Source: Ephemerocybe angulata (lineage: Eukaryota > Basidiomycota > Agaricomycetes > Agaricales > Psathyrellaceae). Taken from it: a stretch of DNA of 64,000 bases. The translations under genes were made by a program, and so were the position numbers. The stretch spans positions 1,116,001-1,180,000 of the forward strand of contig JAACJK010000220.1 of NCBI GenBank assembly GCA_013368325.1. The letters are read 5' to 3'. Below the pieces are notes generated by a model, which was given only the letters and a program-made list of their open reading frames with translations, had not been told where the DNA came from and made no database searches. This document shows positions 54,296 to 64,000 of this stretch, piece after piece. The first letter of the stretch is position 1. Every line of letters begins with the position of its first letter.

Positions 54296-56943
54296 ATGAC
54301 GGCCAAAGCAGACCCCGCGACTGCACCAAGTGCTGCATCATCGGCGAGACCAGGGAGACCACAGAACTCGAGGTTCGAGAGCACTGCGACGTTGGGCTCG
54401 CCCAGCGGTCCCATTGGAGAGGAAGCCGCGGAATATCTGGAAGAGTTTGTTGGGACTCACCAACACCACCACGATGAGGGGACTTCGGCCGGACAACGGG
54501 GAGAGGAAATGTACGAAGTCGAGCGAAGGAAGGCCCTCCCTTGGTGGAGAAGACCCTCTCCATGGTGGTATGTCCACTAGTGTCGATTGCGCAAATCTAA
54601 TTAGCTTATCTTACTCGCTTCGGAGGCTGCTATGCGCTGTTCCGTTCTCCTCATTAGCGAAGACAGCTTCCCTGGCGCCTCGTGTCGAGCTATACACGAT
54701 GCTCGCATGTCGAGTGCACAAACCGGATATCTTCTATGATAGTCACGCCACGAATAACACTAGCATCATGGGGAAGATGGGCCTCTCCGAGAGCGAGGTC
54801 GACACATTCTCGCCTACCCTGCAACACGCGATATCTCCAGCTTCCCAGATACCTATGCTCACGACGGAGACTCATAGCGTGGCCAAGCCCTCTAGCCCAT
54901 GTGGATCTGACCCAACTGTCTTGGCCGCAGTCGCTCGACTGTCCGCAGGTACGCCCGTCCGGCAGACACGTCCTCGTTCTATCCCATGACATCAGAGTTC
55001 GCTCTGCGATGTCTACCCCACTCCTTACTCAGTTACTGCACTCGCAGTAACGCCACAGCTTACTCATTGCTACTATAGTGACCGAAACGACGATGGGAGT
55101 TCTATCTTTACTGACCACTGGTTGGTGGGGTGCTGTAAGCCTTTAGCCGCTCCCTTACACGTTTTGGTCCTGATAACAGTCCGGCGCCTAAATAGTTTGC
55201 TGATCGTCATGGACGTGCGACAATCCTTGGCATATCCGTCCTAGGGCTCCTGATCACGGATTTCAGCATTATCTTCGTCTATTATTTCTCTGAACATCTC
55301 CCCGGTAATTACTGGTTCATCATGGTGGGATCTGTTTTGGAGGGTCTCGTTGGAGGTAAGCGCCTTTCTACTTGAGCAATACAGTCGAAAGTCAATAGCC
55401 TATAGGATTCTCCACTTCAGTCGCAGCCCAACATGCTTACATATCAGAGACTTCAACGGATGCTTCGAGGTGCGCAGTCTTCATTCTAAAAACCAAGCGT
55501 TTATTAATGCGCCCTTCGTCAGAGCTCGTTTCCTTTCGTTGGGTCTTGGGTTGATGTTCTCTGGAGTTGCTATCGGTCCAACTGTTGGGAGCGTCTTGAT
55601 TCGAGCAACTGAACAGCTCATTTCAGTTTTCTACTTGACGCTGGCAGTGCATCTCTTCTACGCTGTTCTGATATTCATTGGACTACCAGAACCTCTTTCC
55701 GAGAGTCGGATGAAGCAGTCTCAACGAAAGTATGCTGAAGAACTTCGGGTTGATGCAGAGGAACAAGCGACGAATGGGGCTCCTGGCTGGAGAGTGAGGG
55801 CTAGGAGACTGTTCAGGTTTTTGTCGCCCTTGAGCATCTTCATGCCGGACTTTGTTGTCGAGGGCGAAGCCAACCCGTTGAAGAAGAAGGAGAAGGACTG
55901 GTCGCTCGCCCTTCTAGCAGTTGCTTATGGCTGTACCATTTCGCTGATAGTAAGCTCAACCTCTTCTGATCTACAATACTTCCAAAGATGCTGAGATAGC
56001 CGCATTATATATAGGCTTCCGCACCTTACCTTTTCCAGTATGCCACAGCCACGTTTGGTTGGACAACTGAAACGGTCAGTTCGCATTGTTAAATTTGCCC
56101 TTCGCTTCCACTCACAATTGCATAGTTGGGGTATTGGTTGAGTCTGGTTGGAGCTGGTCGCGCAATCTGGCTGACTGTAGTATTGCCCAGTAAGTTCTAC
56201 AAAGGCTAGACGACCGAAGAGTCAGGCATCTGACCATGCTGCATCACAGTATGCATCAAGATTTTCAAGCCGAAGCCCATTATTATCGAAATTCCAGCTT
56301 CTTCACCTTCGCGGACTGCGGTATCAGGAGAAGAAGAACCTCTTTTATCCTCCGGTGCCAGTGATGAAGCGGCATCCGAGAGGAGGGAAACGATCAGGAA
56401 GGAATTGCATTCGCCTAGGTTTGAACTAGGCGTCGCCCGGCTATCTCTCATTCTCGAGGTACCAGCATATGGGCTCATGGTCCTGTTTGCTTCCCAGGAC
56501 GCCTTTGCTGTGTACAGTGTCCTGGGCGCTATGGGAGTCGGATTCAGTCCAGCGGTCCAGACATTGGCACTCGCTATGTATGCTAGGCGGGGTGGTACTG
56601 AAACAGGAAGACTCTTCGGTGCGCTCAGCGTGGTCCAAGCTCTTGCGTATGTACATATTTCCGTGCGCATCACTTCGATTACGATAATGACTGATTTTCT
56701 CCGCCTTCCAGTGGACAGATTCTAGGGCCGGCGATATATGGCTTCATCTTCATCAGGACAGTCGTGATATTTCCCCGAGCCATATTTGTCGCTGGGTTCG
56801 TATGCGTGACACTGTCCCTTATTTTGTTAAGCTTCATCCGGCTGCCTCCTGATCGAGAGTTGGAGAAGGAGCTACTGGGCGTGGCCCATAGAGGGGATCT
56901 AGAAGAAATAGCACCCGGCACTGCGAACACGTCAAATTCCTGA
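54296..56943 (+). CDS. Major facilitator superfamily transporter 3
   Basis: Ten exons: 54296-54567, 54626-54948, 55079-55134, 55196-55355, 55421-55469, 55523-55949, 56015-56074, 56126-56189, 56250-56646, 56712-56943; 679 residues. It is a more distant paralogue of MFS1 and MFS2. It keeps the ProTrpTrp-x3-SerProTrpTrp N-terminal motif, APRVELYTMLAC, and FADRHGRAT in place of LSDRTGRR. It carries a longer N-terminus (about 55 extra residues), a Ser/Thr-rich insertion in the first large loop and another before helix 9. One intron (55356-55420) is not in MFS1/2, where the region is a single exon. Exons 3, 7 and 8 keep the lengths 56, 60 and 64 nt, confirming common descent. The substrate is unknown. 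Confidence 0.86.
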
Positions 56944-57279
56944 CAATGCCATGCGCAACAAAGATGTGTAAATATGGACCTCATGCCTCCTTCTGTATGT
57001 GTTCGTAGCAATGTTTAATCGGTGTTTAATGTTTGCTCACTTGATCTGTTATCTGCGTCTCAAAGCTCATGGTTTTCCCATGATGATGAAAGCAACATGG
57101 CTACTTGACGGATGTTTATTCTTTCCGTAAGTGAGCAGTATGGAAAACGAGCCGGGAGTTGTCCGTCCCCATCGAGGCTTGTGCCGGAACGCCTCGGTCA
57201 AGGCGGGGCTCTTGGATGAGTATAAAAGTGCATCTGTTGAGCTAGAAATCCTCAGCATCGTCGAACACCTTCGATTAAG
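56944..57279. promoter_or_regulatory. Promoter region of the GH17 glucanase
   Basis: A 336-bp region with a TATAAAA box at 57221-57227, 53 bp before the GH17 start codon. The left part holds the MFS3 3' end. No other element stands out. Confidence 0.6.
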
Positions 57280-58628
57280 ATGCAGCTAGCCTTCTTCACT
57301 TCTCAGATTGTGGCCAGTGTAGTTCTCGTGCTGCTCTCGGCAGTAACGGAGTCGCATGCCTCCAACTACTTCTACGGTGTCACCGCTTCCAACAGCAAGC
57401 CCAACTCTGGCTACAACTGTCGCACACAGGCAGATGTAAGAAGACCACCAATTGCATCTCACAAGACATTAGCTGATAGAGCCCTTTTCTTTTTCTTCAA
57501 TCTAGTGGAATAGCCTTGCGTCGACGGCCAGAAGTAACGGATTCTCGTCCATCCGCGTTGTCGGCTTTGACTGCAATGCTCTGGATCTCGCATCGTCCGC
57601 TGCTGCTGCCAATGGCTTGACCGTTTTGGCGGGCATTTACTTCGGGGTAAGCTACGGTATCTGTCTGAAAGAAAATGCGTCGTACTCATTCAGATACTGC
57701 TCGTTTAACAGGGCACAGTCGCTCAAGATATGGTGAACATCAAGTGAGATTTCAATTCAGAACTGAGATAACCAGGATGATGTACTAACCACTTGGGATG
57801 AAAGCAACGATGTGCAGACCTTCCGCGCAGCGTACAATAAGTACGGCTCAGGGAGATTTAAAGGGTTGACTGTTGGTAACGAGGTGAGTCAGCTTTCTAT
57901 AGACCGGAATGTCGATCTCAAGGGGACCAATGCCACTCATCCAGGCCAATGACTCCCCCGGAAATGTTGCTGCCAAAGTCGCCGACGTCCGAGGTAAATT
58001 CCTTGCGCACCAGTAACAGGATAGCGTCACAGACATACTTACCCATCCTATCAGGATACCTGGGATCCATTGGAATCAATACGCCCGTCTCAACTGTGCA
58101 CAACTGGGTCGCCATCCGCGACAACCCAGCGGCGTACTGCATCGGTGACTTCGTCGGTGCCAACGCCCAGTGAGTCCCACACTCTAAAGATAGTGATAGG
58201 AAAGTCTGCTCACACGAGCTCTCAGCGCATTTTACGACCAGAACACTGTATCCGGCAACGCTGGCAACTTCGTCTGGAACACCGTCATCCCCGCCCTGAG
58301 GAGCAGGTGCCCTGGCAAGCCTATCATCATTTCCGAGTAAGCCTCGAGCTGTCCGATATCATTGGGAGATTTGCTCACATTCCATTCCCCTTTCCTTAGA
58401 ACTGGCTGGCCTTCTCGCGGAGGTACCAACGGACAGGCCGTCGCTTCGAGCGGCGATCAGCGCTCTGCTCTCATAAACCTGAACTGTGTTGCCGCGAAGA
58501 ATGATAGGTCTATTTCCGTCTATGCGTTCGAGGCGGATGATCAGACATGGAAGGGCAACGATTGGGAGAGAAGCTTTGGTATCTTTGGAAAGATCAACTT
58601 CAGCGGCGACATAAACAACCAATGCTAG
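57280..58628 (+). CDS. Secreted endo-beta-1,3-glucanase, glycoside hydrolase family 17
   Basis: Eight exons: 57280-57435, 57506-57646, 57712-57743, 57805-57883, 57945-57993, 58055-58169, 58226-58336, 58400-58628; 303 residues. A signal peptide of about 28 residues precedes the mature start near SNYFYGV. The GH17 barrel is complete: acid/base Glu136 in LTVGNEAND and nucleophile Glu228 in IISETGWPSRGG, with a late SVYAFEADDQTWKG region. The enzyme cleaves beta-1,3-glucan of the cell wall and probably acts in wall remodelling or autolysis of the fruiting body. There is no C-terminal membrane or GPI signal, so it should be freely secreted. A strong TATA box lies just upstream. Confidence 0.93.
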
Positions 58629-58798
58629 TCAAAAGCCTTGAAAGCTTATTGTAAACTGTATATAACTTATGTATGATTGATATGTATGATTGAATTGGTG
58701 TATCTTCAAGTTGATTGGAAGCATTTTGAGAATGAGTTGACTATGAGAGTAGAATTCAGATGCTCCGAGTGATCGCTCGAAAGAGTACGGGAGTCACC

Positions 58799-59761
58799 TT
58801 AACTTAGACTATCGGCTTCCTCCTTGGCCGGCGGAGGTGGCTTTTTAGCTGGGGCTTTCGTCTTGGGCGTGGAGCGCCCGCTTGCGGCGGGGGTGTCCAC
58901 ATACTCGAACTTTCGTGAGTCCAAGGTGAAAGTGACAGGACCCTACCATCATACCTCAGCTCAGTACAGGGCAATCGGGGAGTAAAGGATACAACAGACC
59001 TCGTTCGTCAAGCTAACATCCATCATGGCGCCGAACTTCCCATCTGCCAAGGTGTACCTGGTTAGATATGGGATATCAACGAAGAACGTATTTTGGTACC
59101 TTTGATCTTCTCGGGATTATACGACTGCCCTAGCTTTTGCAGAAAAGTCGCGTACATATCGCGAGATTCACTGGACCCCTAGAAGAGAGCGTGTAGGCAC
59201 ACAGAGACCAACAATCAGTGGGCTGATCTTGGCTTCAATCAACGAGAGAGACGAACCATTGCACGATGGAAATCTGGTTTGTTTCCCTTCGACGTGTTGG
59301 CCATCAATGTGAACTGCGAAACACATAGGATCTCCCCGTCAACATCTTGAACGCTAGATTTCCAGTATTTCTCCGGGTCAGCTGGGTCTGCGAAGACCTT
59401 CAGAGCAAGACTGTCGACCAGAAGTAGACAGTGTCAGTGAAGGGGACACTCATTTTGCCAATGCAAGTGACCAAACAGACATTTTCTTAGTGAGGACCAA
59501 GATGTCCGATTCATTATCATCTATGAACATCAAAAGAAGGAAGATACTTCAGCATTTCTTGGGCGAGAGTGTCAACTTCTTCGGGCATACCAGTTCCAAT
59601 GCCCACGAGAACCATCAGCCCTCTAGATATCTGGGAAATGGTTTCGCCATCGACTGGTCGCGATATCTGGTTGAGTACGCCTTAGGTTTGCAGAACGAGG
59701 TGCATCATGTCGCCACACCTTTTACGGATGCCGAGGAAACCTTCTGTACGACGGCGCGCAT
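58799..59761 (-). CDS. DTD1: D-aminoacyl-tRNA deacylase (DTD)
   Basis: Seven exons: 59761-59719, 59653-59591, 59520-59481, 59410-59257, 59178-59100, 59043-59000, 58942-58799; 188 residues. It hydrolyses D-amino acids from mischarged tRNA and so protects translation. Motifs in order: [77 protein letters not shown] (catalytic SQFTL) and [11 protein letters not shown] (the NxGPVT motif with the Gly-Pro specificity pair). After the domain a Lys/Pro/Ala-rich tail of about 35 residues follows, absent from the bacterial enzyme. Splice choices were guided by the family pattern; the acceptor at 59044 is preferred over a nearer AG because it restores [11 protein letters not shown]. Confidence 0.9.
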
Positions 59762-60957
59762 GTTGGTTCAAGTTAAACTTGAAGATCGACAAGCGCCCGC
59801 CGCTTGGGGATTTCGGGATGTCGGCCATATTCGATTTTCTCGGCATACTCCGAAAGCGCAGCGTGACGTATTCTGGGGATGGGCGTCTATCCAGCCTTTG
59901 TGGCCGTTTAGCAAGCAAAATGGTTGTAGTAAGTCTAAAGAGTCGCAAACAACGCAGTGATAGCGTGGCTCGGAACGTACACCCCAGGACATTAATTTTT
60001 CGTTAGCCGCTCTGTATATTCGACGCTCGGACTAGACTTCCACCGGTTTTCCAGAGACAGGAGCGCATAGTACATCCTGTGTCTGGTACAGAGACCCTGT
60101 CACCTCCTGTCACTCAACCTCACTCATCTTTGGCCCAGCAATACACAAGAGAGCTCGCATATTCCTCCCTTGATCCGATTGGAAGCACGAAATGCAAAGC
60201 AGAAAGCATGGAGTGTGGAGCACGCAAAGGCCAGAGCAAAAGCGAGTCAGAATCTCAGGGAAGTGAGGGAACCCCAAAGCTTAGTATGCAGACACGATCG
60301 AGTCAGAGACGACGATGCTCTACGATGCTCGCTGAGATGAAAAGATGAAACGAAAGTAAGCGCTCGTTCGTCAGCGCTTACCATAGCCACCTCCTAGCCG
60401 CGTGGTTCAGATTGTTCCGATCATTCTCAGGGGCTTCCTTCCGAGGCCGCTGGCGGCCGCGGATCCACCTCCTCTTCGAAAGAGAGTTTTTCAGTGGTTG
60501 GTAATAATCTACCACTACCACTACCAGGCTCATTCCACAGGCTTCCACCCCCTGGATTCAAGGTTGAAATTCATAAAGTTAGGAACCATATGGGACAGTC
60601 CAGGTGCCTATCGCGATCGGATGCCTACCGAGAGGGAGCGATGTACATAGAGGTAGAAACTGAGCGGATTCTTGAATGTTAAGGAGCCGAGTCTTTTTGG
60701 AGTCGGGGTGAAGGGGAGCTACATAGTAAGTAAGAGGTAGATGCAAGGTCTTTAACAAAACCTCAACATAAAGAGAACCAACGGTCGGATATAAGGTATA
60801 CATACTAAGAGCCTATTAAAACGATTAACGAACGTCGAAAGGGTAATACAACAACAACAACAACAACAACAACACAAGCGAAAAGCGAATACAAATACAC
60901 TTCGGCCTTGACCAAGCATCCGGCCATCGACCACGGTCCGTTGGTTCTCAGAAAGTC
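59762..60957. other. Intergenic region between DTD and the second transcription factor
   Basis: A 1.2-kb region that holds the DTD promoter on the left and the 3' end of the minus-strand transcription factor gene on the right. Plus-strand frames over 59490-60006 are shadows of DTD. The (CAA)n tract at 60849-60873 probably lies in the 3' UTR. No further gene is visible. Confidence 0.5.
60849..60873. repeat. (CAA)n simple repeat
   Basis: About eight perfect copies of CAA on the plus strand (TTG on the minus strand), some 85 bp beyond the stop codon of the transcription factor gene. A microsatellite without coding role. Confidence 0.8.
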
Positions 60958-63900
60958 TCATGACGCATGCGCATCGATTTTAATCCCCTCTCCGTTCCCC
61001 TCATCCTCCACCTGCTTATTCTTGAACGCCGCATTGATGCTATGCTGTGTCAACTGACTCTGCTGGTGATGATGGTGGAACGCATGCCGGCCGGGGGTGT
61101 TCGTCCCAGAATGCATCGGCGAGATCCCAAAGCGCGGAGTAATAAGCCCACTGCCCCCCGCGCCAAACACAAAGCCACCACTAAACCCATCCATGCTGTT
61201 ATACCCTACAACGCCGCCCGCCGCCCGAGTCAGTCACCCCCTCCAAAAGTACTCCATAGGAACCAACGTACCCGGCACAAGCATACTATCCCAGAACCCA
61301 CTGCTCAGGATATTCTCCATCGCCAGCCCGCTCGAGTTCCCATCGGCGGGTGGCGGCGCCATCGTCGGCGGGAACGTCGACATGTCCGCCACAGGGCCCA
61401 TCTCGCCCTCAAACTGGAACTCATTCAGCAGATCGAAGCCCCCTTCCATGTGCTGCTGCTGGCCGCCATTGCTATTCTGCTGCTGATGGTGCTGGCTGCC
61501 ATTGCTCTGCTGCTGTTGGACATGTTGCTGCTGGTGATACCCGTTGGACTGCAGATCCATGTGGTTTATATCACCAATGTTGGGACCTCCGTTGGGCCCG
61601 GGGTCCGATCCGCCACCCATATTGCTGCTCGAACCGCTACCGTTGCTGGGCGCTTCGAGCTTCGCAGAGATAAGCGCCCGCAAGAAGCCGCTATACAAAG
61701 CAGGCGTGTGCAGTGGGTTCGCGGCGATTTCATCCAGGACATCAGCAACATCCTTCACAAGCTGCAGGGTGTGCTGCTCGTTGTCCAAATAAGCCTGGAA
61801 TTCCGGTCGGATGAGCTGGAAAAGACCGTCAGAAGTGTGTATGGATGGAGGCACCGGGAAGGCGGACCTTTAGCAAGCTCAAAACCGCATATGAAATCTG
61901 GACGAAGTGCGAATCAGGGGAATACCTGAGGAACCCCCCGGGCCCGAGATAATCGCGCACAAGCGTCGCACAAGCAATCGCCGACGTGTGACACCTCGCA
62001 AAGAAATGGGGAATGTTCATCGGGCAACGCTCCAGCGCATTCTGCAGGCCAAACGAGTTCAAAACGAGCAGGGCATAATTCAGATAAAACTCCGTGATCA
62101 TGCGCTTATACTCCTCCATTCTGATGTTGTTATCTAGATCACTAGTCAGTCGAACGGTCACGAAGAAGAGATGGTAATGAGAGACTCACCGATCCCCAGG
62201 GCTTCGACGCACCATCGCTGCTTCCAGGTATACAGCTGTGCCTCGAAGGTCTTGATAACCAGGAGATAGTCGATGTTCGTCTGAAGGCCATTCGCCGAGT
62301 CTGTTCCACTGTAAAGGAAGTCCAGACTGCGCGATAACACGCGTTGCAATTCCTATCAAACCAAGTCAGCCGGTTGAACGCGCTAAACACCAGGGGTTCA
62401 ACTAACCGCGTATGCGACTAGAGACACATCAGAGGGCACAGCGACAGGAGAGTGGCACCACTGATCGGCATTCCGGATGATATAACTAGAAGTAACATAT
62501 GAGCACTCAACGATACAAACGAGAGAAGTGGATGGACAAAACGCACTCTTCCTTGATAGAACTTGGTTTCCCCATCTGCGCGCTGAAGCTCCGATCAAGA
62601 GCGAAGCAAAGGATCCACGTCCGCTCGCGGTTGTGCACTTCAACATCGCGTGCTTTACCCTCCGCAGTGTCCGCGCTCGAGGTCGCAGTCTTCCTGTGCA
62701 GGTTCAGGTCGGTCGCCATCCTGATAGCCATTCCGAGCAAAAGCCAAGTCTTGTCCTGCTCATATCGTTCAACCGCACCGCAGCCCCACAACGCAAGCAA
62801 GATATACGCCTGAACGATCTCGACAGATTTGTAGCCCTTCGCGGGTACGCTGAACGCCAACTTCTTCGCCAGTTCCGTCAGTCGAGGATGCAGCTCGGGT
62901 TTCGCAGTGTAGAATTTGCTGGCGATCGAACAGACTAAACGCCAGGCTATAAGCTTCCTTCACTTGTCTTCGGTACCAACACCACTCACTCGTTGTCAAT
63001 AGGAACGGTGAGCGTGAGCACACAAGAGATGGGGTGTGGAAGTTCTGATCGAGGGTAGCGCAGTGCCTCTGGAGTTATCTGGGTAAGCATGTTGTTGAAA
63101 CAGTACAAGAATCACACCAACGTTTATGTGTTCAAAGTAACTGGATAAAATCGTGATCAGCTTATCCAGTGTCTGACCTAGAAATCTCAAAATGGCTCAC
63201 ATATCAAACAAGGCAACAACTTCGTCGGTACTGACGAAGCTCAACATTTCAGGTTGGATTTGTCGCTCAATATATAAACGCCGTAGAGGTAAGATCGTCA
63301 TCGGGCCTAACATGAAGCTTTCAGCAAATGGGGAAGGACAGAACCACAGATTTGGACATACCGGGCTTGAAGTAGTTATCGCTAGCTACCCCGAGCTTGG
63401 GATCGCCTGTCGAGGTATTTCTCTGAGGCTTCGATGCCTGAGACCGGCGGTTCGCCAAGCTCGCCTCAGCCAAGAGACCTAGGGGGTTCAATGCGTTATC
63501 GGGAAGCGAGTGCAGCTTCGGTGAGCCAGGAACGTGTCCATGGTGATGGTGAGAGGAATACGACTGCGATGGCGGGGGGGAAGGTGACGCGGCGAGGAGT
63601 GCTTGCGTCGAGGCATCTTGGGGGCTAGGAGACGGCGTTCGAGATATCATCCCAGAGGCGATGCTCGGATTTCCGATAGACTTCAGCACGGTGTCCAGTG
63701 TTCTTTCCATCTTGCGTAGAGAGCGAGATAGTTGTTCGTGTTTCCTGAAACAACAAGGCTCAGTGAAACTTCCGTCTGTGCAGTTACAAGCCACGTACTT
63801 CGATGACCGCTTTCCCCTGTTCGACTCCTCGAAAATGCACTCGTGATTTCCAGTAATACAGCGTTTGCACGGGGGTCCGTGTTCGGCGCCCACGCACTTC

Positions 63901-64000
63901 ATCTTAAGTCTCCGGCACACGGTGCACGCCCTGCGATTCAACGGAAGAAGCTCATTAACACATGAAAACAACACAAATCGACGGATCACACAAACCTGGA
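60958..64000 (-). CDS. Zn2Cys6 transcription factor, 5' end outside window
   Basis: Exons within the window: 64000-63996 (end of an upstream exon), 63930-63799, 63744-63362, 63306-63201, 63140-63122, 63068-62990, 62934-62547, 62485-62407, 62352-62190, 62133-61868, 61815-61272, 61205-60958; 802 residues visible. The zinc cluster is C-x2-C-x6-C-x8-C-x2-C-x6-C (RACTVCRRLKMKC, then PPCKRC), followed by a coil (KHEQLSRSLRKMERTL). The regulatory domain shows PEMLSFVSTDEVVALFDIYF, LDQNFHTPSL, SRSPFLLTTICSIASKFY, YKSVEIVQAYILLA, TWLLLGMAIRMATDLNLHRK and RTWILCFALDRSFSAQMGKP. The C-terminus is Gln/Asn/His-rich, a likely activation region. One exon is only 19 nt. It resembles PriB-type basidiomycete regulators in outline; the target genes are unknown. 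Confidence 0.9.

Noticed and set aside
59490..60006. Plus-strand frames of 156 and 99 codons
   Set aside because: They overlap the DTD exons and introns on the other strand and lack motifs.

Overview
This window is nuclear DNA of a filamentous basidiomycete, most likely an Agaricomycete. Most genes are broken by many introns of about 50-75 nt with GT..AG (occasionally GC..AG) ends. Genes are packed on both strands, and families typical of mushroom-forming fungi are present (F-box/LRR proteins, Zn2Cys6 factors, a secreted heme peroxidase, GH17 glucanase). I rebuilt the gene models by eye on both strands; each multi-exon model was accepted only if splice ends, reading frame and family motifs agreed.

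Layout. 0-10 kb: a 3' fragment of an F-box/LRR-type gene, a GPI mannosyltransferase I (PIG-M type), the COPII GTPase SAR1, a coiled-coil protein, an F-box protein and a coiled-coil protein of unknown function. 10-14 kb (minus): large GTPase A. 14.7-20.4 kb: phosphopantetheine adenylyltransferase and, divergent from it by 114 bp, a DHHC palmitoyltransferase with two unusually long introns. 20.4-25.5 kb: a 5.1-kb stretch with no gene I can support. 25.5-29.1 kb: a Zn2Cys6 transcription factor. 30.2-39.1 kb (plus): large GTPases B and C in tandem, paralogues of A. 39.8-43.1 kb (minus): an arsenite methyltransferase fused to a rhodanese/Cdc25-like domain, then a phosducin-like protein. 43.5-48.7 kb: an F-box protein, a heme peroxidase with a GPI-like tail and a glia maturation factor. 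49.2-56.9 kb: three tandem MFS transporters, each preceded by GATAAG clusters. 57.3-59.8 kb: GH17 glucanase and D-aminoacyl-tRNA deacylase. 61-64 kb (minus): a second Zn2Cys6 factor running off the window end.

The most striking content is the trio of roughly 980-1,016-residue dynamin/SLIP-GC-like GTPases. All three keep a 3-nt exon followed by a 7-nt exon just before the G4 region, B and C share a GC-AG intron, and A has lost the G4 lysine. The second is the As(III) methyltransferase-rhodanese fusion. The third is the MFS cluster with repeated GATA sites, which suggests common control. Most remaining genes are ordinary housekeeping genes for secretion, lipid anchoring, CoA synthesis, the actin cytoskeleton and translation quality control.
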